The notes beneath the pieces were generated by a model, which made no database searches, had not been told where the DNA came from, and worked only from the letters and a program-made list of their open reading frames with translations. A stretch of DNA of 64,000 nt from Lingula anatina. Taxonomy: Eukaryota; Brachiopoda; Lingulata; Lingulida; Lingulidae. Of this stretch, positions 36,026 to 49,073 are shown one piece after another. Numbering within the stretch: the first letter of the stretch is position 1; the number at the start of each line of letters is the position of its first letter. The stretch spans positions 190,426 through 254,425 of the forward strand of contig NW_019774870.1 of assembly GCF_001039355.2 (NCBI RefSeq). The letters are read 5' to 3'. The translations under genes were made by a program, and so were the position numbers.

Positions 36026-38546
36026 GAGAACGGCTATGTTGCCGTAATGGTTGCAAGATACAAATAAAAAGGATGTCGAAGGAAAAGCCTTTTGTGGTTT
36101 ACTTATCGCATAAAACAAAGACGTCATACCATTGTCACAGAAATTGTGGTGAAAAGTCGGGTAGGGATAACAGTATATTATACTAAATTACAATTTGCAA
36201 ATGTCTTGCCAAGCATAATAGATTAATTCTAACGTCTTCTTTCTGCGTTTTAGTATTTTTCACATTGGAATTCGTTTAATGGCCGGCAACTTTAGAAAAT
36301 TTTTTCCATATTACAGATATATACTGTAAGCGATAGACGGGGTAATGGTACATAAAATTGAGACTGGACTAAGACCCCATTTCCATAGATTTTAGATCGA
36401 TCTATCCCTGTGTGGAGTCTCACTAGATTACTGTCAGCTAAGCCGGCTTAAGCGTCTGTCCCGCCTACTGTAAGCTGTAAGGGGGTAATTAACTATGGTG
36501 CACGCTCGGGTGACTGCAATTTAGCGTGAACCCCCAGGGAGTTAGGTCGATCTAAATCTTAATCCCTGGATCTATCTAAATCTCTGGGAATACACCCTAA
36601 GTCATTCATTATACTCCAAAACGTAACTTAAGGCCACCCTATCAGTAATTGCTGACGCCATGTAATCCCAGACTGAAAACCTATGGCGACCTACATGTAG
36701 CATTACAAGACCAAATGAATGAAACATTCCCCCGATGTATTAAAAATCTTTAGAGTATGAGGACAATTTTAAATAAGAACTAAAAACATTTTTTTTCAAA
36801 AGGTTTTATAGCTGATTTGCCGGTATACACGACAATTACTTTAGCACAAGCTGAAAATAATTTTCATACCGTTAGCTTGGGGCCAACCTGGACGTTGGCC
36901 TTCATCAGAATAACCTTAGGTGGTATAGCGGTCAGGACACTCTTATAAATGTCAGGTAGGTCGACAACCCAACCCCGTCCCTATTCATGGGTGGCTGGTG
37001 ACGGCTGTTGATTGCCTTTCGTATCTTCCATGGGATGTTGATTGGTTCGGATTCAAGGAGCTGATATTGCCTACAGTCACTTTCTTCTTGTTAGCCCTGG
37101 TCTTTAACTACATATTTTCAGCTTGTGCTATATAATTATCAGGTATGATTCAACAAGCTAATTAACGTTTTCACTGCTTCGACTGGTTTAAAGTTTACCT
37201 TGTATTATATTTTTATTATCTTAATATTATAGCTATTTATTTATTTTGTTCACCTTATTTCTGTAATTTACTCTTGTTAAGTCTACTGAAAAATCTAAAT
37301 GTTTTAGAGTGTAAAAAGATACCATAATTATTAAATGTCCTGCTCGGGTTCTGGTCAATTCAAGGCAGTTTGTTCTTCACTTTGTATGTATTCCTTTACA
37401 AGGACATATTGTGTCCATCTGCGAGCTGAACCGTGTGCGCGTGTGTTAGGAATGTGAAAGAGAGAGAGAGAGTGCGTGCTTATGTTCATTCATTCAGTTG
37501 GAGGCTGGGCAATCGTCTACGCGTTGTTTAAGATCATGGCCAGCAACAGCCAGATTGAAAACAAGTTTGACAACTGTTGTCGATTGTATCTGTCAGAAGC
37601 CTGACTTCAGCTTATTTTGGAAATTGTTCATGTTGGATTTGTCTGGTTACTTTAGCCACTGATCGAACTTCTTTAATATTTCTTATGTATAGGTGATTCT
37701 ATGTATGAGACTGATGAAATATATTATTTCAAAGTAAATAAATAAATATGTACCTCTTATTCTAAAGATTATTTAAAGTCAATATTAGAAGTTAAGTAAC
37801 AGAAATGGTTTTACATGCATTTTTGGGAATCCACGCTCAGCCGACGCTCGGTTCAAATGTACTTTTACTTTTTTTACTTTAAAATTTGAAGTCTCTCGTT
37901 TGCACCCGACTTTTCTGTGGCAAGCTGCTGTACCTTTATAAAGATGTCTTTCGTTTTATGTCTCGTAAAACCTCCGGCAAGACCCTTGCCTTTCTCAGCT
38001 TCGTGACACAGTGGGTTGCAGTCGCGTGCTTCAAGCAATAGATAGGCAAAACGTGATTAAACGGCGGCTTCGTGCCAAATACGAGACAGATGATGATCTT
38101 GTCAGAAGTAATAGTGGACTGAAAGAGCATTTGTTATAGTATTTCTGTATATAGTACTTTCTGTCTTTTCTGGTGTTTTGTTTCATAAGTGGCGACCACT
38201 GTAAATTGTGTCGTTTTTTTAATTTTTTTTCACGGGTATTTTTTTTTTTTAATTTTACAATACTAAAGTCAAATAGAAACACACACAAATAAATAAAAAA
38301 ACATTGATTTTTGTGTTTGGTGTAAATAATTCCTCTGTATCTAGCATTTAGTATTAAACAGATAATTTCCTTCTTTCTAGATTTAACCATAGTTGCAGGA
38401 AGAAATTACGAAGTGACTTACAAGCTGGAACGAACCTTTGATGTGTCAGCCGAATATGCCATCGTTAGAACTGCCCTTCAGGACCAAATCGACGCAGAAC
38501 TTCTCTTTTCCACCAATTACTCAGGTACATGTTCAGCACACATGTG

Positions 38547-38599
<53 letters not shown>

Positions 38600-41500
38600 T
38601 TCCCTGCCATATTTGTTGTAAAAGATTATACATCTTTGTTTTCCTTTTATTCTTTTAAATGAAATTAAAAGTACGTTTTCTCTGGCAAGCATGATATGAA
38701 ACCATTTAAGTTCCAGTCAGTTTAATCCCATCTCTTAAGCCCATTTCTGCAAATTAAAGTTCCTTTAAAACAGGTAATGTTTATTTATCTATTTTACTTG
38801 TCAAATATGTTTCACTAAATACGTTTTTAACATCTTTATCGCGCTCAATACAAAAATCAACCTTAAACGCAATGAAAATTACTTCAACCTATGTGTTATT
38901 TTCTTTTTTTATCCACGCAAAATCTAGCTTTTCCGAAGTCACTTTCCTAGATAAAGTGGCAGTTAAGTACCATTCACTTTTGAAGTGCTATGGCTGAGCC
39001 CAGACTGGTGTAAAAGGAAATCGAAGTTGCCTGGATCTTGGAGGGCAATTTAATTAAGTGACATGTTAACATTAAGTCATGGATGTATAACTATACTTCC
39101 ATTATTTAATCAAGTTCTTCGTACATATACAGACTTGACATTTAATATGGAGAATTTTTTCCGAATCATTTTTCATCAATTTTTCCTATTTTTTCGGATT
39201 GATAAATAAAAATAAGGATTAAAATAGTGTTTTGATTACTTTAAATAAACTCCTTGATGTCACTGAGACATCAGTTCTTTAATTGAATTCGCCAGTGAGG
39301 CAAACGAAATACATTGCTGATTCTAAGTCATACGACAACCATTAAAAGCGATATTTTGGATCTCCACATTTTCCAAGTTATCGTCTGTAAAAGAGTTTTA
39401 CGCCCCAAAAAGGACCCTCATGTCAGTGTCTAGTCACGGCAACCGTCGCTGTTGCGACTGACCTCATCTGGCTGCTACCAGGGCTCTCAAGCGGTAAGGC
39501 ATTCCTAGGGGTAGGTCAAAACTTGTCCAATTTGGTTCGGTTTATTTGTAGGATAAGTAGTCCGTATTTTTGTAAGTAATGACCTACTCACGGGCTATAC
39601 ATGGTGTTCAAATCTGACGATCTTGATAGCCAAGGTGGCTGCTCTTGGTTCTGCAAGTTATCTGCGATTAAAAGAAAAGTGCTCTGTGTGAACCGGCACT
39701 TTTATTGTGCTATCTAAAATTGTTCCTCATGTGCCCCATATCAAATGGTAGTAAAGTGGTTCCCAGATTATTCCTATATTTGATTTTGTTCAGGTTTTTA
39801 TCGATGACTACCATTGGTGTTTTGGCACCAATGTGATATCCACTCCAAATATTGATGCTGTCAATGGCCCTATTCAGTCAAGACGCGACACACTCTTTGT
39901 CGAAGGCCTCTTCAGGATGTATGTAAACTATACTTTGACTACTTTAGCACTGCAGGTGAAATCTGACCTCAATAAAGAAATCCACGCGGTTTCAGTGTTC
40001 TACCCAGAAACAGCCATGGTCCCCAGTTCATTAGAGAGACAGATGACAATGTTTTGCTGTTTACAGTGGCTTCCTCAGAGGTCTTCTGGTATTTTAGCCT
40101 GCTAAAACCAGTCTGATGTTCGCTAAGGGCCTTTCAGAACGCGTTCTGGTGGCAATTTGCCCATTATTCTGAACGGAATGGGTGGTCTTTGTTTATTTGC
40201 AGCAATATATCCCTCAGGACAGTGAGTACTGTATCCTGGTGGTAAGTATTCCATACACTGGACGTGGCCTCTAAGTAGGTACATCAGTCTGGACATAACA
40301 CTATAAAACTGTGAGAACCATTCCGTGTGACACAATAATCTGTCGTGCAATGCTTGTCTTTTTCGCGCCATTCTGGATAGATTATCACTGTTGTAACACA
40401 CTGCTTAGCTCATTTTACGCACTTCAAAGCAAACCGTTTGCATGCAAAAATTCAAATTATTCTATGCAGTATTTGCCGCCTTGTGGATACTTTCTGGACA
40501 GAACCAATCTCTGACCAGTCCAAAGGAGCACTAATTAAATCACTGCATATTATGCAATGCAGCAGTGCTACAGCCATGGTAGTCAGTTAATTGGTAGCGA
40601 CATACCTGACAGCGCACTTCACTATTCAAATATCTTATATGAGATTTGAGTTTTTTTAAAGGAACACATTTTTACCTTGGCATACCTTTGAAAGTTTAAT
40701 ATTCCATATTAAAAGCCAAGTCTGTACATACACGTCCGAAAGGCTATATAGTCAAAATTGATTTCGTTTGCCAAGAGTAGTTAACAAGTGTGGCCAATGG
40801 GATTGATTGACGGAGGTGTAAGTTTTATCAGCAATTCAAAGTGGCACCCTTATGACTTTGCCCTACTGAGTGTTGTCACAACGCCACTGTATAAAAATAG
40901 AGGTTTGGAGTGGCGGTCTGACAATGTTTTTAAGAACATCGGTAGATTGAAATCATGTAAACTTTTTACATCATACTTTACATGGCTACTGCGACTAATA
41001 TGCATCTTTATAACCAGTTTTATCATCACAGAAACTATGCAGTACTGATGTTTTACATAAATATTTTATTCCTTAGATTCCACAAACTCCCTCGTGTACG
41101 GGTTTCGAGTCATTTCTAGGAAGCTCAAAGGCGGAGACATAAAGACGAAATACATGGACTTCAATGGACAACTCCAAACAGAGTTTTACAGGAGACTCCT
41201 ACGAATGTAAATATATTTCCTCTCCTCTTCTGTGAAAGCAGTTATTGATGACTGCAAATAACATAAGTATGTTGTAATTGTTTCTTTTGTCACTATCAAT
41301 TGATAATGATGATAAATGGCAGTTCTTTGTCAGTGTGCACTCCATGCATTTTAAAGAGAACTCATCCTAATTCTCTTGCATATTAAACAACGACAACAGG
41401 TATAGATAAGTATTTGCAATTTCACTTTCTCTATCTACTTATTAATGGTGAATTTTGTATTGTACTGTACAAATAACTATATTAAAACATTTTATTTAAC

Positions 41501-44110
41501 CTCAAATGATAACTATTTTACCGACAGTCTGGCCGTCCTTGAATCCCTCTTTTCGTCTGTAGTACATGTAAGTTAACATTGGCCCTGTCACTACCAGGTA
41601 ATTATATAAATTGGACTACAACGGAACTTATTTTCTATTGATTTAACTAAAAATGCCTTATATTCAGATATGGCGTTCATCCACCGCAATTAATTAAACT
41701 GAGTCCAGCGGTTATAAGAGAGCGAATACCATCTTCCTTCGAAAACAAACTTGCTCTTTGCCCTGAAGACGCAATTCAGTGCGATGCCTCGGAACGCTTT
41801 AGGTCAATTGACGGATCCTGCAACAATTTGCGCAATTCACTCTGGGGGAAATCGTTCACACCACTTCTCCGTCTGTTGCCAGCCCAATACCAAGATGGTA
41901 AGCCTAACACCGTTCTCGCACGAATTCACACGAGTTCACACGAGCTGTTTTGTAGACGGTCACGCGATGATTTTGTGTCAGCGTGAGGTACAGGTAAATT
42001 CAGTGTGGAGTACAACCTCTACAAGTTCTGATCACGTGTAACATGATTTTTATTTGATATCTATTTGATATTTATTTGATATTAGGTAATTATTCTTATT
42101 TTCTTGTAATCATCAAAGAATCGACACCCATTGTCACTAGTAACGTAGACATAAAAAAGCATAAGAAAAAAGAGCGTAAAGTCTAGATTACATTTGCCAC
42201 GGGCGTCAAACGATGAAATCGTGTACAATTTTCCGTGTGATACTTTTGACATCAAAGTAGTTACGGGATACGGATACATTACGTGCATTTCTCCGACATA
42301 AGCTTGAGGTCACGTAGGGGAAAATCGGTTGTTAGTTTTTAAATTGACAGGTCGAAACGCCATGCCTTGTAGAAAAAAAAAACATTTATTCTCTTTGAAA
42401 TAATTTCCTTTTTTTAACCAACTAGGAATCAGTTCTTTGAAGGGATCCAAAAACGGAGGTTCACTACCAAACCCCCGTCTTGTCAGCAGAATTCTTCATG
42501 AGGACATTTCCAATCCAATGAACTATATTACAGTAGCCGCCACTTTTTTCGGACAATTTCTGGACCACGACTTAAGCAAAGCCCCAGTGACTAAAATCCT
42601 CAAAAGGGACAGTAAGTAGCAACCTCTGAATATAACATTAACGTGATTCTCTTGGTCTTAGAAGACTCACTGGTAACACTATTGTCTGAGAGATCTAGCC
42701 TCTGGTGCCAGATTCTTTCTCTTACTGGTACTATTTTGGCTTGGTCTTCTTATTTGGCCTCCTCATGAACACGAGAAAGCAACATGTATCACAAATACAA
42801 TGCTTTTCAAAATTTATGTTTTTACTATCTTGAGTCTTGGTGGTCAAACTACATACAGTATATCACCTTGTAATCTATACCCCAATATTAACACAGATTT
42901 TTTTAAAAAATTGCAAATCCTTGTTTTCTTTGTCTTATTGGGATTGCTTTTCACGTGGTAGCTCTTTTTTTTCAGAATCTGGCAAAAAAGATGTCATTGA
43001 CGTGCGATGCGGCCATGACAACTGTACGTTTGGCCCCGGTCCCTTGAGTTCGTGCCACCCTGTACCTATACCGCACGGCGACGTGCACGGTATCGATAAA
43101 GAATGCTTTGAGTTCGTCCGCAGTTCTTCAGCTCCTCGTCAGGGATGCGTATTCGGTGAGTTGTGGTTCATTTGATTTTGACTTTATTTTGACCTTTATA
43201 ACTCTTATCCAATATTAAAATATTTCAACCTTGTTGTTCATAAATCCGCTTCGATTAAGTCCACCCATAGGGTGGTTAAAATGGTTTATGATTTTTTAAT
43301 CGCAAAGATAGGCCATGTTGTAAACCCTTAAGTTACTTTGTCATGCGAAAATAAATTAATATTTAATGTGGGGACAACAGCACCAGTTATCTGCCACTAT
43401 ACATTTAGGGATAACAATTTGCAATACCCCCGTTACACAGAGTGATACAATGTGCACATGTCATCTGGGTATATATTTGTCTACATAACCAGGTCCTCGT
43501 GAGCAAAAAAATGCCATCACAGCATACCTTGATCTCTCCCAGGCGTATGGTAGCACCAAAGAGGAGGCGGAAAAACTAAGGGCTAAGGACAGGAGTAAGT
43601 GAAATGAACAGCTTGAGTATTATACACCAAATGTGCACACGCATAAACTTGGTTAGTTAATAAGAATCAAGCAAACAAAATAAAAAGCGAATGGCACGGA
43701 AACGCCGAGTTAAAACGCGATAGATTAAAGACTTCCAGCTCTTCTTTCAGAATAAAAAGTAAGTACGAAATGGATTTTAATAATGTTAATAAAATATTTT
43801 TGAATCATGCATTATACTGATGTTCCCAATAATTCCTATAACCCAATATACATATTTACGCGCGCGCGCACGCGCTTGTGCGTGTACGTTGAGATTTTTC
43901 AACCACCTACACCAGTTTAATTTCAGGTACTGGGAAATTGGAAATGAGGCCCCATCCGTTTGTGCCGTCCCTTAAGCCGCTCCTGCCAGTCAGGAATGAC
44001 GAGACGTGCCGAGAAGAAGCAGGAAGTGTTAGATGCTTCCTGGCAGGTAAGAACCGTTTTAATTGTGTCAGTTATTATTATTTTCTATGAGTATTGCATG
44101 TGTATATGGG

Positions 44111-44155
<45 letters not shown>

Positions 44156-47100
44156 CGAAATTGAAGACCGAAGTATTTACAGCTACAAGGTGAAGACGAC
44201 AGCCAAAATGAAAGGCATGCATTTTTATGTAGCATTTTTAAATTTAATTTTATGTAGCCAAATGTTCACAAGCACAACGAAGCTCTGTTTTTGCTCCAAA
44301 TTAAGTAGGATAAGTCCATATGAATGAAATTGTCATTTATTAATGACGAAAACTAATAAGATACAAAGTTACAAAACTGGGGAGATAATAAACATCCCCC
44401 AAACTATATAAGTGCTAAATATAAAAATAATAAAGTATGTTAATGAAATGTAACCAGAATTAATTATGAAAAATATGAGAAATCACAACAACTATAGGAG
44501 CAAAAAGTTGGCGCAAATGAAAATAAAAGGCCAAGTTACAAAACTGGGGAGATAATAAACATCCCCCAAACTATATAAGTGCTAAATATAAAAATAATAA
44601 AGTATGTTAATGAAATGTAACCAGGATTAATTATGAAAAATATGAGAAATCACAACAGCTATAGGAGCAAAAANGCTAAGACATTCCTTAACCCTGGACA
44701 TCTGTTATCACCTTGTCTTGGTCAACTACTTAAGGTCAAAATGTGCAGACACAAGACCCAAACAAAACGTTGATGTATTACCAAAAAGTTAATAGCACCA
44801 CTAAAACAAACCATTTGCTACATAAATACAATTGATTCTCTTAATTGTAGTTTTTCGGTAAGGATGGCAACTGGAAAGTTTAAAGCATTTGATAATACAA
44901 CTGGAACAAATTATTGTTACGTGCATTTTATTTGATTATACTGTACAGCATAAATGCATTTCTCGTTTCTCATTGGACTTTATAGGCGTTCACTTTAACA
45001 CTGAGAGTGAATGACGACATATCTCGCGCTTCAACTAACTATAACAAAGTAAAAGCTAAATTCATACAAACAGTTATTAGGTCTATAACACGTGTTTTGT
45101 TTTGCTCTCTCTCTCTTTCTGTCTCTCTCTCGAACTTTTGCAGTATAAATAGTTTATATAATTAGAAACAAAAGTTAACAATAATTCTGAATGTACAGGT
45201 CTTTTGAATATATATTTGTACTACAAATGTATGAGAAAAGTAAACAAAAAGTAAAACGATATTACGTCCGGTATTTTAGTTTATATAAGAGCCCTTAAAA
45301 CACATTATACGTACGCATTTGTGTTGATGTGCGTCTTCCTCTGTATGTTTAGATAAATGAATAGATACAGATATGCGGTCTCTCATTTTAGGTGACGATC
45401 GTGTGAACGAAAACGTCATCCTGTCATGTTATCACCATATGCTTGTTCGTGAACACAACCGGATAGTGGATGGACTGCACAGTATTAACCCTCACTGGGA
45501 TGGTGAGCGATTGTTCCAAGAGGCTCGCAGGATCAACATCGCCCAGTGGCAGAACTGCGTATATCAGGATTTCCTGCCGGCCATTGTCGGGCCAAAATTG
45601 ATGCAATTATATCAATTGAATATTTTGAAGGACGGGTTTTTCAAAGGTGATTAAACATTTTGATGGCCCTATATCACGTAAGATAAAGGCTGTTTAGACT
45701 TCAGTACACAAATGTACTTTGTTTTTTTATGAGGAAGTTAAATTAGTTTCCTGGTTAACCATGACAGAGTTAGTTGAGTCTCTTCTTACCATTACAAAGA
45801 CTTTAGTTATATCAGGGCTATTAGTTATATTACTTAGTTTAATAAAAACAGTTCATGTGCTTTAAAATATACTATTCATCAAATATATATTACATATATC
45901 TCAAATATAGAATTTTATCAACTATCAGCTTGCATGTATTTCAAATTAGGTTAAACCCAGGCTATAACGAAGAAAAAAGTCTCGGTATAGAATCTGTTTA
46001 ATTGAATTTATCTAATTTATGCTTAAAGCAGACGTTGAGTACTTCCCTTTAAAGGTGCGGTTTTAAACTTCTTGTTTTGTACAGGCTATGACGACAGCGT
46101 GGACGCAAGTATCAGCAATGTTTTCACTACCTCAGTTTTTCGCTTTGGACACAGCACTATTCCCACAAAGCTGAAAAGAACGGATATAAATCACAACGTT
46201 ATAGAAACTTTTGATACGTCTACCGTAAGTGATAACTTCATTTCTACACACACTGGACAATAGAAGTGTCACCCCCTGAATCAGAGTAATCAAAGTTATA
46301 ATGCCTGGTCTATCTATAATGTGACTAATGAGTATAAAACAGCTGTACCATGGAATTGTATTGTTGGTCTTTTTGTGAAATTTGATGTTAATAAAATGAT
46401 ACCAGGAGCATATCATTCTACAGTCATTTATCTCCAGCAAAGTATTGGTTCGGTAGGGGTGACACTTCTATTGTGTGTAAATCATCACATATTAAACTCA
46501 AAACAAGTATGAATTTCTTCTCAACAGCGGTTATAGGCCTAATCAGGTAATTATTAAGAAATCATGAGCAAAATCTCAAAGAAATGCGACTTTGACATCG
46601 TTTATATGATGACAATGCTTAAATTCATCTTTTAAAATTATTTTAGTGTACAGCCTACCTTGCAAATAACAATATTAAAACTGTTAACTTTTGACAAGAG
46701 TCAAAAGTTGCCATTGGGTATCTTGTGTATAAGGGTGCTTTCCCAGAGATTTAGATCGATCTAAAAATTAAGTTTTAGATCGACCTAACTCCCTGGGGGT
46801 TCACGCTAAATTGCAGTCAGCCGAGCGGGCACCATAGTTAATTACCCCCTTACAGCTTTTAGTAGGCGGGACAGACGCTGAAGCCGGCCAAGCTGACAGT
46901 AATCTAGTGAGACTCCCCACAGGGATAGATCGATCTAAAAATCTATGGAAATGAGGTGTTAGTCTCTATAGTTTCTGCATGTACCTATATTTCCCAACTT
47001 TAAGTATCTCGTTAATCTAACTGATCATGACTGTAATATGCCATTTTGGTCCCTGTACAGATCTTTACCCGTCCAGGGATGGTGTATGATTGGAAAAATG

Positions 47101-47454
47101 GAGGTGTTGACTCTGTGGTGTCCGGTACCTTGGACACTGAGATGGAGACAATAGACCGTATGGTCACCGAAGAGGTCACTCTACACTTGTTCAGTGAAAA
47201 CCCGAGGAGGAAGCAGCTTGGGATGGACCTTGTCGTACTGAATCTACAGAGAGGAAGAGATCACGGTTTACCAGGTGAAAGAGAAGAATAATCTCTATTA
47301 TCAAATTCTAATTAAGAACTCATACTCCTTAATGAAATTCCAGCACATAAGTTTTTGATACATTATAGAATTATGTCATATCTATGTATATGTGTAGAGC
47401 TCAATGAATTGTTATTTGTTATTGTTATTATTATTGTCATAATAATAATAATAC

Positions 47455-47497
<43 letters not shown>

Positions 47498-49046
47498 AAC
47501 TTATATTATTATAATTAAGTTTTTTATTTATGTAGCTTTGAACATTAAGTCTTGTAATTTTCAGGATACAATGCCTGGCGCGAATATTGTGGTGGAAATA
47601 GAGCAAAGACTTTCAATGACTTCTTGTTCGGACCCCGAGAATTCCGACTGAAACCTTCCACGGTCCTCAAACTAATTAAGCTGTACAGGTAACTAAAAAG
47701 AACATTCTGTGAATTCCTAACCATTGCTCTCTTTTTCTCTCTGATGTAGAGTATTTTTATAGAGTAGAACATTGATGTAATACCAGCCTGAAATCCATAG
47801 AAAATAATTTGGAACATGTTTGGTAAATTATAATAGTCTTTGAAATAAGATTTGTCCAGACGTGTCTCTGGTGCCGTTTGCCCATTTTATACGTAACTGC
47901 ACTAATGCATTCTATCCAACAATGCCATGTAGGGGAGATCATGAAGTCGACAAACTTTTGAAACATTCAGTTTCAATATTTTAGAATATGGACAGATATT
48001 TTATGATGTTGGTCAGTCTTGTTGTTGATGATATTTTCAGTCACCCAGATGATGTTGATTCATTTACCGGCGGTTTGCTAGAAGAGCCTCTTCCTGCGGC
48101 TGGTGTTGGTCCCACCTTTGGCTGTATAATTGCCGAACAATTTCAACGTCTTCGTGTTGGCGACCGTTTCTGGTTTGAAAATAAGGAAAATGGATTGACC
48201 CTTGAACAGATAAACTCTGTGAGAAGGTCTTCCTATGCAAGAATGATATGCGACAGCTTAGACAGTATGCTTACGATCCAACCTAAAACGATGTTGCGAG
48301 CTTTAGAAGATGTCATTAGATCACCAAAGTAAGTAGCACGCACTATCTATAGGGCATGAATGTTAAGGTGCCGTCATGGTCGTGTTTTCTTTCCATCATT
48401 CATGTCAGAATTGCCATATGAAAGAGCAATGTGTTCCACCGTAAGGTTTCATGGCTCTCTTGATTTGCTTTGCCTCTGTTTCAACTTACCTGCCACTAGA
48501 GGGACACCTTCTAAATGGGCACCTGTTATAAGAAAGCCCTTTATTAGTAGTTGGAGAACTTTAAATATCCATATGTAGACGATGGTAATCAAGCAGTGAG
48601 TAATGCTATGTATTGTTTGCGATGCAAGGAATTCGTGGAATATGATTACATTTAATCTGGGAACCGAAGTGGCAGGAAGTTGTTATATGATTTTAAGGGT
48701 TAGCATAAATATAAAGTTTGATTAAAAAATAAGATGAAACAAAGCTGACCACCCTTCCTAGAGAACTAAGATGGTGTCAGTCATATTTTAATATTTCAAC
48801 ATATCCATCTTCTTTTATAGCTTCAATGTCCAACATGGGTACTACCTCCTTCAGTTGTACGGAAATATAGACAACAAGAGAGTCCCCTGCAGCCAGATCC
48901 CAGGCCTTGATCTGAATCTTTGGAGGGAAGAACCCCCCAGAAGATACCACGCCATTAGACCTGTCTCCAACAACCTGCAGAGCCGCTTGCTTCATTATTA
49001 TGCCCGCCGCCGAGGAGGTTACAATTATAGGAACGCGGTTTATTAG
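34966..49046 (+). CDS. Secreted animal haem peroxidase B (paralogue of A)
   Basis: Exons: 34966-35017, 38381-38524, 41077-41206, 41668-41897, 42426-42611, 42976-43155, 43493-43594, 43927-44046, 45392-45646, 46085-46224, 47061-47274, 47565-47688, 48041-48328, 48821-49046. The sum is 2391 nt, 796 aa plus TAG, with all junctions in frame. The first exon encodes a signal peptide (MGFWQAASWCVLLVIIQ). Active-site residues by family comparison: Q229, D232 and H233 in FGQFLDHD; R385 and E388 in GDDRVNE; proximal H489 in FRFGHS; Asn in LNLQRGRDHG. Both haem-ester acids are kept. Its role should match peroxidase A. From the fourth exon on, every exon equals that of A or differs by whole codons, and the phases agree, so the two arose by duplication. 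The tail is shorter than in A but still Tyr/Arg-rich (YYARRRGGYNYRNAVY). Introns hold MITEs and microsatellites. One N lies in the intron after 44046. Confidence 0.95.
35985..36022. repeat. (GA)n microsatellite
   Basis: About 19 GA units in intron 1 of peroxidase B. Open frames running through it on both strands are artefacts. Confidence 0.95.
36373..36597. mobile_element. AGATCGATCT-family MITE, TAA-flanked, inverted orientation
   Basis: A 225-bp copy in intron 1 of peroxidase B, flanked by TAA at 36370-36372 and 36598-36600. It runs opposite to the copies at 26460 and 46733 and shares the TTAGCGTGAACCCCCAGGGA segment with them. Confidence 0.85.
36842..37130. mobile_element. MITE with 18-bp terminal inverted repeats
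   Basis: TAGCACAAGCTGAAAATA at 36842-36859 is exactly inverted at 37113-37130, giving a 289-bp element in intron 1 of peroxidase B. It is a single copy in this window. The target duplication is unclear. Confidence 0.7.
38546..38595. repeat. (CA)n microsatellite
   Basis: Begins about 20 bp past the donor of peroxidase B exon 2. CA repeats close to a donor can affect splicing in other animals; no effect is shown here. Confidence 0.95.
44114..44154. repeat. (GT)n microsatellite
   Basis: About 20 GT units in the intron after the exon ending at 44046 of peroxidase B. Confidence 0.95.
44366..44674. repeat. 141-bp direct repeat ending at a single N
   Basis: 44366-44506 and 44533-44673 are about 98.6% identical (two differences seen) with a 26-bp spacer. 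The second copy stops exactly at the N at 44674. It lies in a peroxidase B intron. The pattern matches the larger repeat ending at 17596 and suggests mis-joined overlapping ends. Confidence 0.9.
46247..46477. mobile_element. TA-flanked MITE, copy 2
   Basis: Inverted relative to 33916-34177, flanked by TA (46245-46246 and 46478-46479), with a few bases lost near the right tip. It starts only 22 bp after the donor that follows the proximal-His exon of peroxidase B. Confidence 0.88.
46733..46958. mobile_element. AGATCGATCT-family MITE, third good copy
   Basis: 226 bp, highly similar to 26460-26673 and in the same orientation. It is flanked by TAA on the left and TTA on the right. It shares an intron with the TA-flanked MITE at 46247. 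Confidence 0.82.
47420..47496. repeat. (ATT)n microsatellite
   Basis: Imperfect trinucleotide run in the peroxidase B intron after 47274. The Ile/Leu-rich frame across it is not a gene. Confidence 0.95.
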
Positions 49047-49067
49047 AGGGTGCTTACTGTCACGTAA

Positions 49068-49073
49068 AATAAA
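49068..49073 (+). terminator. Poly(A) signal of peroxidase B
   Basis: AATAAA only 22 bp past the TAG stop at 49044-49046, implying a very short 3' untranslated region. Confidence 0.6.

Noticed and set aside
39833-40105. 90-aa plus-strand frame in peroxidase B intron 2
   Set aside because: It lies between confirmed exons in the same gene, shows no recognisable domain and has no splice-site support.
47355-47651. 98-aa Ile/Leu-rich plus-strand frame
   Set aside because: It is mainly the translated ATT repeat, then runs into peroxidase B exon 12 in the wrong frame.
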